From Planctomycetota bacterium (GTDB lineage: Bacteria; Planctomycetota; GCA-2746535), in contig NVWA01000002.1 of NCBI GenBank assembly GCA_002746535.1, positions 192,866 through 256,865 on the forward strand: a stretch of 64,000 bases of DNA, written 5' to 3'. The notes below the pieces were generated by a model, which ran no database searches, was not told where the DNA came from, and worked only from the letters and a program-made list of their open reading frames with translations. Position 1 is the stretch's first letter. Each line of letters starts with the position of its first letter. Of the stretch, positions 8,987-18,010 are shown piece by piece. A program made the translations under genes and the position numbers.

Positions 8987-10016
8987 TCAAATAAAAACTT
9001 CCGAAAAGAAGTCAATACATTTTGGCCTAGACTTAAATGGAGGACAGCTAAAGTTATTTACTTCTCCATTAGGTTCCTTTTTAAATGGTCGGCGACTATC
9101 ATTTACAGTTGAGCAATTTGAAGACCTAGATGCAAAGCTAGAATCAACCGGAAACTTTTTACAAAAAAATAGAGATTCTCTTCCTAAAAAATTTGAAGTT
9201 ACTCCATGCTTGTCATTTACAGATGTTCTAATCCGATCTTTAAGGATTCCAAAAACATCGCCCAAAGAAATCATGAATATATTAAAATGGGAACTATCGG
9301 AAACCATTGAGTTTTCTCTAGAAACCCATCAATTAAGATATATTTATATAGGAGAAATGAAAGAACGACAAGGCACGAGAGATGAATATCTTGTTTTTTT
9401 AACAGCAAATAGTGTCATACAAAAATACACTGATTTTTTCGAACAATATAATATTAAAGCATTTGGTCTTGACTTTGAAGGTCTTGCTATAACTCGTTTT
9501 TTAAAAAATTACTCCGAGATAGCCTCCTTAACTCATGAATCAGTGGGCATTATCAATATTGGTCAATCCACATCAAGCTTTCAAATCTTAAGAAACAATC
9601 AATTGGCCTTTATGAAATCGATCAAGTATGGCTCTAAGGATTTTGATACATTTTATGGTGACCTATTGAATTTCAATTCTGAAGAAACAAAAAAATGGCG
9701 CATAGTTATCGAGCAATCAGAAAAAATAAGTCAGGAAACAATTGGATTTATTGAACAGTCCCAAGTAAAAGCAACAGAACCATTGAAAAATTTTATTAGT
9801 TCATGTATGCGTTATTTTTCTGGTAGTTTTCGTGGCGAATATGTTCAGCAAATTTTTATCACCGGAGACTTATCAAATTTTCAAGGTCTGACGCAAACAC
9901 TTTCTGAATCAACGGGCGCATCCATCACCAAACCAACTCTCCCAAATATCGACTACGATTTAAGCACTTGGGCGCAAGTTATTGGTCAATCGCTCAAGCA
10001 GAGGGCAAACCTATGA
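8973..10016 (+). CDS. pilM: PilM/GspL-like actin-fold protein of the secretion platform
   Basis: Cytoplasmic actin-like ATPase-fold component that recruits PilN-type membrane proteins. 347 residues; FGLDLNGGQLKLF near the N-terminus is the first phosphate-loop segment, SVGIINIGQSTSSFQIL the second, and IFITGDLSNFQGLTQTL the C-terminal nucleotide-pocket segment of the PilM/FtsA fold. No membrane helix, which favours PilM over full GspL. The start overlaps the pilin gene by 14 bases; there is no later in-frame ATG before the first conserved motif. It overlaps the following pilN-like start by ATGA, so the chain is translationally coupled. Confidence 0.8.
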   Translation: MEAINQIKTSEKKSIHFGLDLNGGQLKLFTSPLGSFLNGRRLSFTVEQFEDLDAKLESTGNFLQKNRDSLPKKFEVTPCLSFTDVLIRSLRIPKTSPKEIMNILKWELSETIEFSLETHQLRYIYIGEMKERQGTRDEYLVFLTANSVIQKYTDFFEQYNIKAFGLDFEGLAITRFLKNYSEIASLTHESVGIINIGQSTSSFQILRNNQLAFMKSIKYGSKDFDTFYGDLLNFNSEETKKWRIVIEQSEKISQETIGFIEQSQVKATEPLKNFISSCMRYFSGSFRGEYVQQIFITGDLSNFQGLTQTLSESTGASITKPTLPNIDYDLSTWAQVIGQSLKQRANL

Positions 10017-10558
10017 TTGAATTTGATCAAATAGATTTTTTACCAAAGGAATATATTTATCTTTCTCAAAAAAGCCTTCGCATTAAATACCGCGTAATCA
10101 TAGGTATAGTCTTATTTCAATTATTCTTGATTCCATTTTATCTACTTTATGGGCACTCAAATGAAACCGCTGCTAAATTAAAACAAGACTATCGTGATCT
10201 AAAGATCTCAATTGATAAAAGGCGAGAACTCCTCGACAACCAAAAAAGAACACAATCTATCAACGAATCTTTGATTTATTTAAGTAAAATCAACGATCAT
10301 CCTATCTACGACAATCTATTAAAAAATTATTTAGATGGCTTCCATAAAGAAACTTGGATTAGAACCATTTCCATAAACATACCCCTTGAGAAAAAAAATA
10401 TAAAAATCAATGTTTCAGGTAGCGCTATTTTAAAACATCGTGAGGCTACGAAACAGTTAAATAAAAACATTCAAATATATCGCGGGAAAATTCAGTCAAC
10501 GGAACAAATTATCATAGACAATCATGCTGTTAGCAAAGTTCAGTGGGAAAGCCATTAA
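10013..10558 (+). CDS. pilN: PilN-like inner-membrane assembly protein
   Basis: Bitopic inner-membrane protein expected to bind the PilM-like protein through its cytoplasmic N-terminus. 181 residues from the ATG at 10013 (MIEFDQIDFLPKEY), which overlaps the pilM stop as ATGA. The segment QIDFLPKEY matches the INLLP-type PilM-binding motif of PilN. One membrane helix (residues about 26-46) is followed by a coiled-coil stretch and a small C-terminal alpha/beta domain containing WIRTISINIPLEKKNIKINVSGSA, typical of PilN/GspL periplasmic domains. A longer open frame from 9968 lies inside pilM and is less likely. Confidence 0.8.
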   Translation: MIEFDQIDFLPKEYIYLSQKSLRIKYRVIIGIVLFQLFLIPFYLLYGHSNETAAKLKQDYRDLKISIDKRRELLDNQKRTQSINESLIYLSKINDHPIYDNLLKNYLDGFHKETWIRTISINIPLEKKNIKINVSGSAILKHREATKQLNKNIQIYRGKIQSTEQIIIDNHAVSKVQWESH

Positions 10559-11139
10559 TGAGCAACTTCAATAATTATATAAAACTACCGAAGGATCAAC
10601 TTCGAATAAAGTTTATTGTTGTCGTTATGCTCATCCTTGGGTTGTTGTATTTATCAATTTATATTCCTACCAAAAATGATATCAACGCCATGAACAAACA
10701 AATTAAAAAACTTCAGGAAATAGATATAAAATTAAAAAATAGTGAAATGGAAACACATTACTCCGATGAAATTATTTCAAGATTAACTCATAAACTCGAT
10801 ATGGAGATCAAACAAATAAAATCATCTTTGTCGCCTAATTTTATTCTAACTGAAATTTCTTCATTGACTGATCAAAGTAATGTTTCATTAAATAATATAA
10901 AAAGTGGCTCCTCTGAACATATTGAAAATCTCAATGAAACGCTCAACCTCTCAAGCCAAACTTACGTATTAAATTTTTCTACAAGTCTTCAGAATCTATA
11001 TATTCTTTTAGGAAAGATACATCAAAGCAAATTATCCTTGCTACTTGATAACTTACAGATTTCTTCAAACGATAACAATAATGGGCTACTTGATATTTCT
11101 ATGAGAATATCCTTTTATAATATAAAGGATAAATCATGA
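10558..11139 (+). CDS. pilO: PilO/GspM-like inner-membrane assembly protein
   Basis: Expected periplasmic partner of the PilN-like protein. 193 residues from ATG at 10558, which shares one base with the pilN stop. Layout: short cytoplasmic tail, membrane helix at about residues 20-40 (FIVVVMLILGLLYLSIYI), coiled coil (NAMNKQIKKLQEIDIKLK) and a ferredoxin-like C-terminal part with TYVLNFSTSLQNLYILLGKIHQSKLSLLLDN, matching PilO, where a short-range residual helix pairs with PilN. Assignment rests on architecture and gene order more than on strong residue conservation. Confidence 0.7.
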   Translation: MSNFNNYIKLPKDQLRIKFIVVVMLILGLLYLSIYIPTKNDINAMNKQIKKLQEIDIKLKNSEMETHYSDEIISRLTHKLDMEIKQIKSSLSPNFILTEISSLTDQSNVSLNNIKSGSSEHIENLNETLNLSSQTYVLNFSTSLQNLYILLGKIHQSKLSLLLDNLQISSNDNNNGLLDISMRISFYNIKDKS

Positions 11140-11735
11140 CTACAGAAACTGTCATAACTAAAAAAGATATGGAACCAATTCTTCTATCAATTGTCATCTT
11201 TATCTCAAGCCTCTTTTTGTACTCATACTACATCAAGGTCAGCTTCAACCCAAAAAAGTTTAGTTTAAATTCAGCTCAATGGGAAATAGTTGATCAAAAA
11301 TATTTAGATCTCAATCAATTTAAGAAAAAGAAGGCCTACACCTATCAAAACAAAATACCAACAAAGATCATAAATAATAATTTTTCTAGACCTGACTGGC
11401 TAAGTTCGAATAAAACAAAATCCTTAGACACCAACACAGATATTATTATTTTAAATACTAAAAATATTAAAAGCACGACGACCATCAAGAATATTAGAAA
11501 CATAAAAGAAATAAACATTACCGACACCAAGACAAAGATCACAAACCTTTTCAAAGATGGTCCTGCTTTTTTATTACAAGGAACCTGTTTTGACACCACG
11601 ATGAAATTCGCCGTTATAAAAAATAAAATTTATAAAGTCGGTCATCAAATTAATGGTTGGACAATTTTCTCCATCGAATCAAGACGAATTAAAGTCTCTA
11701 AAAATAATAACTTTTTCTGGGTTAAAATTAAATGA
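11136..11735 (+). CDS. PilP/GspC-like periplasmic linker protein
   Basis: 199 residues with one N-terminal membrane helix (ILLSIVIFISSLFLYSYYI), a long low-complexity Lys/Asn/Thr-rich linker, and a compact C-terminal beta domain (FLLQGTCFDTTMKFAVIKN then KVGHQINGWTIFSIESRRI). That order and the rhythm 'LxG...A(V/L)I...Y.VG......I' match the PilP/GspC homology region that contacts the secretin N-domains. It overlaps both pilO and secretin genes by 4 bases. Single N-terminal anchor without lipobox is more like GspC than PilP. Low conservation limits certainty. Confidence 0.6.
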   Translation: MTTETVITKKDMEPILLSIVIFISSLFLYSYYIKVSFNPKKFSLNSAQWEIVDQKYLDLNQFKKKKAYTYQNKIPTKIINNNFSRPDWLSSNKTKSLDTNTDIIILNTKNIKSTTTIKNIRNIKEINITDTKTKITNLFKDGPAFLLQGTCFDTTMKFAVIKNKIYKVGHQINGWTIFSIESRRIKVSKNNNFFWVKIK

Positions 11736-13369
11736 AAATCAAGCTAATCACCCTGCTCTTAATCTCACCACTTCTTTTTGGACTAAGTGCTGCTCAAGAT
11801 AAAGATTCAAAAGCACCAAAAAAAGAAAATCCTAAAGAGCAACCAAAAAAGAACTCTTCAGATCTAATCACAGCAAACCTCGTCAACTTTGAGATCTCTT
11901 TATTTTTAAAACAAATTGCCATTGAAAAAAAGATCAACATCATTTTCAGCGAAAACGTTAAAGGGAAAATAAGCATCAACCTTTACAAAGTAACCCTAAA
12001 CCAAGCATTAAAAGCAATCATAAGAATCTATAATTATAAATACGAAAAAGTTGATGACGTTATTTATATCTACACGAAAAAAGAATGGGCAGAACATATA
12101 AAAAAAGAATCGCCTAAAAGTGTTCATCTATACAAAATAAATTACTTAGATATTTCGAATGCTGATAACCAAAAATTAATTGGAGAAGCTCTTAATCCTT
12201 TGTTAGATAAGGCCAACAATGAAAGTATTCGTGTTTTACCCACCACACATCAATTACTAATTAATGCTACAGATAAAAAACATCTCATTCTTAAAAAACT
12301 CATTGAAGAAATTGATATGGCGCCGGCACAAATAATGGTAGAAGTATTAATAGTCGATGCCATATTAACCGAAGATCTAACCATTGGGTTTGACTACCGC
12401 TATTTAGATAATATTAAATTTGGTGGTGTCTCAGGGGGCAATATCTCAGATACTGGTGTTAACCTAGACCCAATTACTTTTTCACCATCCACGGCAGTGT
12501 CAGATATCACAACCCTAACACCTGCCCAGGCAAACCCTCCTTTTGGTGCGGCTCGTGGCGGAAATGGGGCTAATTTTGGATATGTTCGAAATCATGCGGC
12601 CGCTTTTATAGATGCCTTAGAGGCCGTTACTGATGTAAGAGTTTTGGCTAGTCCAAAAATTTTAGCCATCGAAGGAAAACGAGCCAAAATGATTATCGGT
12701 AAGAAGTTAGGTTATAAAACAGCCATCACAACTGATTCAATCACAACTGAAACCGTTGAGTTTTTAGAAGTGGGTACACGACTCGATTTTATTTGTACTG
12801 TTGCTGGTGATTATATTAACATGGACATACATCCAAGTCAAAGTCAAGGATCATTGAATGCCGCATTATTACCTGAAGAAATTACTACAGAGCTGGAAAC
12901 AACCATTCGTTTGAAAGATGGTAAGACATTTGTTATTGGTGGTTTAATTGATGAGCGCACCCAAACAGTCAACAGTCAAATTCCAATTCTAGGTAGCATA
13001 CCAATTTTAGGAAATCTTTTCAAAAGAAAAAATCAAGTAACCAACAAACGCGAATTATTCATATTAATCACTCCATACATTATTAAAAATCATCCCGACC
13101 AAGTCGTGCCTGACACCAACATTCAAAAGCTAAAAATGAATGCTACTTCAGACTCGTTCATCTATGGAAGTAATGCCGGCCGACGAACAAAACAATTTAA
13201 AAAGGCACAAAAGAAATACAACGATGGTGAATATCTTAGATGTGCAAAAATATTGAAAAAACTAAGAACGAAATATCCAGCAGACGCGTCAGTTAGGATC
13301 TTAGAAAAATTGAATAATGATAAAATGAAAAAGCAAAAAACGACAGAAAAACTTAAAAAAGAAAAATAA
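11732..13369 (+). CDS. gspD: Secretin (GspD/PilQ family) with C-terminal repeat extension
   Basis: Outer-membrane multimeric channel. 545 residues: signal peptide (about 1-21), charged linker, secretin N-terminal domain (LITANLVNFEISLFLKQIA onward), a second N-domain (VHLYKINYLDISNADN..RVLPTTHQLLINATDKKH), and the secretin core ending VIGGLIDE and SQIPILGSIPILGNLFK, the family's hallmark. Residues about 490-530 add a TPR-like helical pair (FKKAQKKYNDGEYLRCAKILKKLRTKYP) and a Lys-rich tail not usual in GspD. It starts within the preceding gene (4-base overlap). No pilotin gene is evident nearby. Confidence 0.9.
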   Translation: MKIKLITLLLISPLLFGLSAAQDKDSKAPKKENPKEQPKKNSSDLITANLVNFEISLFLKQIAIEKKINIIFSENVKGKISINLYKVTLNQALKAIIRIYNYKYEKVDDVIYIYTKKEWAEHIKKESPKSVHLYKINYLDISNADNQKLIGEALNPLLDKANNESIRVLPTTHQLLINATDKKHLILKKLIEEIDMAPAQIMVEVLIVDAILTEDLTIGFDYRYLDNIKFGGVSGGNISDTGVNLDPITFSPSTAVSDITTLTPAQANPPFGAARGGNGANFGYVRNHAAAFIDALEAVTDVRVLASPKILAIEGKRAKMIIGKKLGYKTAITTDSITTETVEFLEVGTRLDFICTVAGDYINMDIHPSQSQGSLNAALLPEEITTELETTIRLKDGKTFVIGGLIDERTQTVNSQIPILGSIPILGNLFKRKNQVTNKRELFILITPYIIKNHPDQVVPDTNIQKLKMNATSDSFIYGSNAGRRTKQFKKAQKKYNDGEYLRCAKILKKLRTKYPADASVRILEKLNNDKMKKQKTTEKLKKEK

Positions 13370-13387
13370 TTTTGGAAGTGTCAAACC

Positions 13388-13729
13388 ATGCTTGAAGTGA
13401 AAAGAACTGATGAATATTGTGAAATCATAATGGATAATCCATTGATTAAATCTTATTCTAATGATCTCTACTTTACGGTTGGTGAAAATATTGATAGAGG
13501 CTTAAAAAAGTTCATTCTGAATCTAAACCAAGTCGATAAAATTGATAGTGCCGGCCTAGAAGTCCTTCTTAGAATTCATGAAGAAGTAGATGGATTAGGG
13601 GGTAAACTCGTTATCTTACAACCACAGCCTTTAATTGAAAAAATTCTTAAGCTAACTAAGGTTCAAGAAAAAATCAATATCTATATGGAGAGCGAACACG
13701 TTTGCTCCATTATGGGGAGACAATCATGA
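13388..13729 (+). CDS. STAS-domain protein coupled to the secretion ATPase gene
   Basis: A 113-residue single-domain STAS protein of the anti-sigma-factor-antagonist fold. The central KIDSAGLEVLLRIHEEV carries the DSxG signature with the serine that is phosphorylated in RsbV-like antagonists; the following GGKLVILQPQPLIEKILKLTKV matches the rest of the fold. No anti-sigma kinase or PP2C phosphatase is in the window. It sits 18 bases after the secretin and its TGA overlaps the ATG of the GspE gene, so it is made with the machine. A regulatory or adaptor role in secretion is inferred only from position. Confidence 0.85.
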   Translation: MLEVKRTDEYCEIIMDNPLIKSYSNDLYFTVGENIDRGLKKFILNLNQVDKIDSAGLEVLLRIHEEVDGLGGKLVILQPQPLIEKILKLTKVQEKINIYMESEHVCSIMGRQS

Positions 13730-15411
13730 TCTCTCATAAGGTTAGAAGGCTTGGAGATATTTTAATAGAGAAGATGTATATCTCTGAAGAAAACTTAACA
13801 AAAGCCATGGAAATCAAAAAGAAGTCGCCCAGTGAAATTCTTGGCGAAGTCATCGTGCGGGAAGGGTTTTCAACAGAAATACATGTGCTTGAATGTATCG
13901 GCGAACAATTAAATCTACCTTTTAGCAAATTGACCCCAAGCCTAATGGATCAAAATATTGTCCATATTTTGCCTACGGGCTTAATGGAAAGATATTTAAT
14001 CTTTCCAATGTTTAAGGTTAAAAATCAACTAACCATAGCTATGGCAGACCCTGGCAATATGTATATCGAAGAAGAAATTATTAGTATCACAAATTGCCAA
14101 TTAAATATTATCGTTGCAACGGCCCAAGACATTTTATCAATGATTGATGTCATTCGTTTTTACGAAACCGATTCAGACAAAGCGCAGGATGAAGAATTAA
14201 CAGCATCTAGTATGAATCAAAGTTCAGACTATCAGGACTTTGAATCAAAGGAGCAATCACCAGTAGTAAAAATTATAAACGAAATCATTTCTCTGGCCAT
14301 TAAGCAAAATGTCAGTGATATTCACTTCGAATGCGATGAGGCTAGTAGTAAAATACGCTTTAGGATTGATGGGATTCTTTATCCTGAAAAAAGCTCACCC
14401 AAGAACCTACATGCTGGTATCGTCTCAAGAATCAAATTACTTTCTGGGATGGATATTGGCGAAAAGAGACTGCCACAAGATGGTCGTATTCAAACGGTAA
14501 CAAACGGACAGCAAATTGATATGCGAGTTTCTTCCGTCCCAACGAATCATGGCGAAAAACTGGTCATTCGAATACTACCTCAAAATAGTGACTTATTAAG
14601 TTTAGCTAACATCAATCTTGATGAATCAAACTTAGATAAAATTCGTCGCGAGATGGCTAAACCCCATGGTCTCTTTTTAGTGACAGGGCCAACAGGAAGC
14701 GGAAAAACAACGATGATGTATTCTGCTTTGAATGAAACAGCAGACTCAACCAAAAATGTTTGTACCGTAGAAAATCCCATTGAGTATGATTTAAACAATG
14801 TTAATCAGATACAAATTAATACAAAAGCGGGCTTAACCTTTGCTCGTTGTCTTCGCTCCATTTTGAGACAAGATCCCGACGTCATCATGATTGGTGAAAT
14901 CAGAGACCATGAGACAGCTGAAATCGCGATTCAAGCTTCTTTAACGGGACACTTAGTTTTAAGTACCTTGCATACTAACAGTACTTATAGTACTGTCACA
15001 CGTTTGATGAATATTGGCATTGAACCTTTTCTTTTGGGCGCCTCATTAAATGGAATTCTTTCTCAACGACTCGTCAGAAAAATCTGTAATTATTGTCGCT
15101 ATGAAACAACACCAACACAAGCCATTAGAGAAAAATTACAAATTGATGAAGAAAACGCTTTATTCTATAAGGGTCGCGGATGCCACTATTGTCATGGAAC
15201 AGGATATAAAGGCCGAATTGCCATTCACGAGTTATTTATTTTAAATAATGATGCAAGAGATGCGATTTCAAAAGGTCCGAATATTGATGAGATGAAAGAA
15301 ATTACCAAAGCATGTCAAACCGTACCACTTAAACTAGATGGACTATTAAAAGCGTTTGAAGGATTAACAACTGTAGAAGAAATTTTAAGAGTAGCTGACG
15401 ATTCTGAATAG
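13726..15411 (+). CDS. gspE: GspE/PilB-family secretion ATPase with MshEN-like N-terminus
   Basis: Cytoplasmic hexameric ATPase powering pseudopilus assembly. 561 residues from ATG at 13726, with GGGGAGA 5 bases upstream and overlapping the STAS stop. N-terminal region RLGDILIEKMYISEEN... and ILGEVIVREGF... resembles the paired MshEN motif that binds cyclic-di-GMP. The core has Walker A GPTGSGKTT (about residue 321), Asp box, Walker B QDPDVIMIGEIRD, His box LSTLHTN, and the zinc tetracysteine CNYC...CHYC. It is followed by gspF. The zinc module and lack of a pilT gene fit either T2SS or a non-retracting T4P. Confidence 0.92.
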   Translation: MISHKVRRLGDILIEKMYISEENLTKAMEIKKKSPSEILGEVIVREGFSTEIHVLECIGEQLNLPFSKLTPSLMDQNIVHILPTGLMERYLIFPMFKVKNQLTIAMADPGNMYIEEEIISITNCQLNIIVATAQDILSMIDVIRFYETDSDKAQDEELTASSMNQSSDYQDFESKEQSPVVKIINEIISLAIKQNVSDIHFECDEASSKIRFRIDGILYPEKSSPKNLHAGIVSRIKLLSGMDIGEKRLPQDGRIQTVTNGQQIDMRVSSVPTNHGEKLVIRILPQNSDLLSLANINLDESNLDKIRREMAKPHGLFLVTGPTGSGKTTMMYSALNETADSTKNVCTVENPIEYDLNNVNQIQINTKAGLTFARCLRSILRQDPDVIMIGEIRDHETAEIAIQASLTGHLVLSTLHTNSTYSTVTRLMNIGIEPFLLGASLNGILSQRLVRKICNYCRYETTPTQAIREKLQIDEENALFYKGRGCHYCHGTGYKGRIAIHELFILNNDARDAISKGPNIDEMKEITKACQTVPLKLDGLLKAFEGLTTVEEILRVADDSE

Positions 15412-15419
15412 AGGTTCTC

Positions 15420-16634
15420 ATGACCATATTTAATTTTACTGCTAAAGACAATGACGGCAATGTCATCAAAGGTGACTACGACGGCAAAAATCAAAATGAA
15501 GTTATACGCCATATCAAAGACAGAAGTCTGTATGTTCTTTCCATCGACTCTGATGACGATAGTGTCCAGAAAGCAAGCGTTTGGACCAAGTTTAATCGAC
15601 TTCCCAATAAAAAATTACGCCATTTTACAAGTCAGCTATGGTTACCTCTTGAAGCAGGCGTCACTATTAATTTAGCCTTGCATGCCATTGCATCCCAAGC
15701 CGACGACCAAAGGTTATCTACCATTACTCTAGATATCTTAAAAAAGATCCGTGAAGGTCATTCCTTCTCAGAAGCCCTAGAAAAACAAAATGGAGCTTTT
15801 CCGCCACTATACATTGCTATGATAAGAGCCGGTGAAGCTTCTGGCTCAATACCGGAAATTTTAAGAAACTTAGAAGAGTTTTTAGAAAGCGATGCCGATA
15901 CCATTTCAAAGCTACGATCAGCCATTATTTATCCTTTCATCATTGTTAACATTAGCTTTTTTGTAATCTGTTTTTTAGTCTTTTTTGTTTTGCCTAAGAT
16001 TATGTTTATTTTTAAAGACAAAGAACATTTACTACCAATGCCAACAAAAATATTATTAGCATTTAAAGATTTCGTTGTAAATCACCCCTTGGAATTAATT
16101 TCCGTCATTATCCTCGGGCTCTTTCTCTCATACTACGCATATATGTCTAACCAAGTGAGAACCATCTTTGATAAACAGATTTTAAGGGTTCCTTTATTTG
16201 GAAAGTTAACAAAAGAATCTTCTATTTCTCGTTCATTTTCATCCATGGCAGTTTTGCTAAGTGCTGGTGTGCCTATATTAAAAATTCTCAGCATCATTGG
16301 GCCTATTAGCAATAATCATGTTTTTCAAGAAACTTGGCGACAAACAGCTGAAGATATTAAATTAGGTGATGCCCTTTCTGTTCCTATGGAAAAGTCCAAT
16401 TTATTTTCCCTCTCAATCATTCAAATGATCAAAACAGGAGAATCAACGGGGAAACTTGACATCATTCTTCAAAAAATAAGCGTTCGATTATTAAAAGATT
16501 TTAATCGAACCATTGCCGATACAACTTCACTCATTGAGCCCATTCTACTTATTCTTATGGGCATTATCATTGGGTTTATTAGCCTTGCAATTATGCTTCC
16601 ATTATTTGCCATTTCACAAGCGTTAGGGCATTAA
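15420..16634 (+). CDS. gspF: GspF/PilC inner-membrane platform protein
   Basis: Integral platform that contacts the GspE ATPase and prepilins. 404 residues with the tandem GspF domains: first around RHFTSQLWLPLEAGVTINLALHAIA, with the membrane helix pair FIIVNISFFVICFLVFFVLP and LISVIILGLFLSYY; second around SRSFSSMAVLLSAGVPILKIL, ending in a final helix ILLILMGIIIGFISLAIMLPLF. AGAG-type ribosome site (AGAGG) precedes the ATG. N-terminal TIFNFTAKDNDGNVIKGDYD is the usual start of PilC/GspF. It is 8 bases from gspE and 2 from the next pseudopilin. Confidence 0.92.
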   Translation: MTIFNFTAKDNDGNVIKGDYDGKNQNEVIRHIKDRSLYVLSIDSDDDSVQKASVWTKFNRLPNKKLRHFTSQLWLPLEAGVTINLALHAIASQADDQRLSTITLDILKKIREGHSFSEALEKQNGAFPPLYIAMIRAGEASGSIPEILRNLEEFLESDADTISKLRSAIIYPFIIVNISFFVICFLVFFVLPKIMFIFKDKEHLLPMPTKILLAFKDFVVNHPLELISVIILGLFLSYYAYMSNQVRTIFDKQILRVPLFGKLTKESSISRSFSSMAVLLSAGVPILKILSIIGPISNNHVFQETWRQTAEDIKLGDALSVPMEKSNLFSLSIIQMIKTGESTGKLDIILQKISVRLLKDFNRTIADTTSLIEPILLILMGIIIGFISLAIMLPLFAISQALGH

Positions 16635-16636
16635 TT

Positions 16637-17095
16637 ATGAAGAAAGCATTTACACTTATTGAAGCTCTCATTGTCATTTTTTTATTAGCAATGTTGCTAG
16701 CTATTGCCATTCCAAACATGAATTTCGTCGAGGATAACACATTAAATATGGCCGGTAGAAATTTAAAAATGAACCTTAACTATGTACGTAGTTTAGCCAT
16801 ACGAAACAAAACCAACTACACGGTTGAGATTTCACTAAGCGGAAATTCCTATAAAGTGAAAACCAATAACACTACTGTACCGTCTCCGCATAATACCGGC
16901 TTATACGAAGAAACTTTCAATGAGTCAGCTTATAACGGTGTAGAGTTCCTAACAGCAAATTTTAACGGATTAAATAAAGTAGAATTCACGACTACAGGAA
17001 AACTAGTTAACGACGGAGAGATCATATTGAAGTATAATAGTAATCAGATCACATTGTCCCCAGCAATTTTAACGGGAAAATTCGATGTCGAATAA
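16637..17095 (+). CDS. Minor pseudopilin, GspH-like
   Basis: 152 residues with a class III signal MKKA-FTLIEALIVIFLLAMLLAIAIP, Glu at +5 and Ala rather than Gly before the cleavage site. The downstream pattern NMAGRNLKMNLNYVRSLAIRNKTNYTVEIS, with long helix then small beta domain, is typical of GspH/FimT. It begins 2 bases after gspF, so reading is continuous. Likely a tip or low-abundance subunit. Confidence 0.78.
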   Translation: MKKAFTLIEALIVIFLLAMLLAIAIPNMNFVEDNTLNMAGRNLKMNLNYVRSLAIRNKTNYTVEISLSGNSYKVKTNNTTVPSPHNTGLYEETFNESAYNGVEFLTANFNGLNKVEFTTTGKLVNDGEIILKYNSNQITLSPAILTGKFDVE

Positions 17096-17531
17096 AATAA
17101 AATATTCATACTTCTCACTGATTGAGATCCTGATCGCCTTAATTATTATAACAATGGCGATGGCAACTATTGTAGCTGTTACAGGCGCTAGCTTTCAACA
17201 AAGTGTTAGCAACTCAACTACTCAAGATTCCACCTTATTAATAATGTCTGTTAAAGAAAAAACGGCTTTAATGACCATCGCTGAAATAAATACTTGGCTA
17301 GGTGGGAATGAAATCACTTTGTCTAATGCCAATGGGAACGGCCCCATTCGTGGAGACGGTAGCACCTACAATGAATATTCGACTTATTCTCAAACCATTA
17401 AAATGGAGTATTTAGATCCAAATAATCTTACAACAACCACGGTCACCCCTAGCAAAGCTATCGAGTTGACTGTGAAAATTATTCAATCAAGCGTTATTAC
17501 GAAAGAATCGACATGGGTGATATTCGAATAA
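17085..17531 (+). CDS. Minor pseudopilin, GspI-like
   Basis: 148 residues. Leader MSNKIKYSY precedes FSLIEILIALIIITMAMATIVAV, with Glu at +5 and Tyr instead of Gly at -1. The rest is a small domain ending in a beta strand. Size, place between the GspH-like and GspJ-like genes, and overlapping ends (11 and 19 bases) support GspI. Residue-level conservation beyond the N-helix is weak. Confidence 0.7.
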   Translation: MSNKIKYSYFSLIEILIALIIITMAMATIVAVTGASFQQSVSNSTTQDSTLLIMSVKEKTALMTIAEINTWLGGNEITLSNANGNGPIRGDGSTYNEYSTYSQTIKMEYLDPNNLTTTTVTPSKAIELTVKIIQSSVITKESTWVIFE

Positions 17532-18010
17532 AACGATCATTTACCATGATTGAACTTTTACTGGCAACCGCTCTGTCAGCATTGGTATTTGTTTTGGCTG
17601 CCAATATTTTTTACACAATGTTTCGAGTTCAAGAACAACAATTAGAGATCGATGATAACATCGAAATAATTTCTGCTTTTCAAAGTCTAATACAATTAGA
17701 AATACGACAAGCCACTAAAGCTAATCTTTCTTCGAATAAGCTCATGTTAACGATGCCTGATAGCACCAAAAAATGGTATGAATTCAAAACAACTAACGGC
17801 GTTTTTAATTTGACCTATAAGGTTAATGGTGTCGCGCAAGATATTCTTGATAATGTCGTTGATTTCAATGCAACTATCGATAGTAATAAATATGTAACCT
17901 ACACACTAACCATGGATGAAAATGGCAGCAACGTCATTTATTCAGCTTCAATTCTTCCAAGAATTTATAGCTCAGATGATCCAATAATTAATGAATGGGA
18001 ACCACAATGA
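17513..18010 (+). CDS. Minor pseudopilin, GspJ-like
   Basis: 165 residues. Leader MGDIRIKRS then FTMIELLLATALSALVFVLAANIFY, with Glu at +5 and Ser at -1. The downstream FRVQEQQLEIDDNIEIISAFQSLIQLEIRQATKA follows the GspJ plan of a long helix with an LxxDI/LEIRQA-like segment. Start overlaps the GspI-like gene by 19 bases. Ends overlapping the start of the GspK-like gene by 4 bases. Confidence 0.75.
   Translation: MGDIRIKRSFTMIELLLATALSALVFVLAANIFYTMFRVQEQQLEIDDNIEIISAFQSLIQLEIRQATKANLSSNKLMLTMPDSTKKWYEFKTTNGVFNLTYKVNGVAQDILDNVVDFNATIDSNKYVTYTLTMDENGSNVIYSASILPRIYSSDDPIINEWEPQ

Noticed and set aside
9968..10012. Longer start for the PilN-like gene
   Set aside because: The extra codons lie inside pilM, while the ATG at 10013 gives an ATGA overlap and the proper motif-bearing N-terminus.
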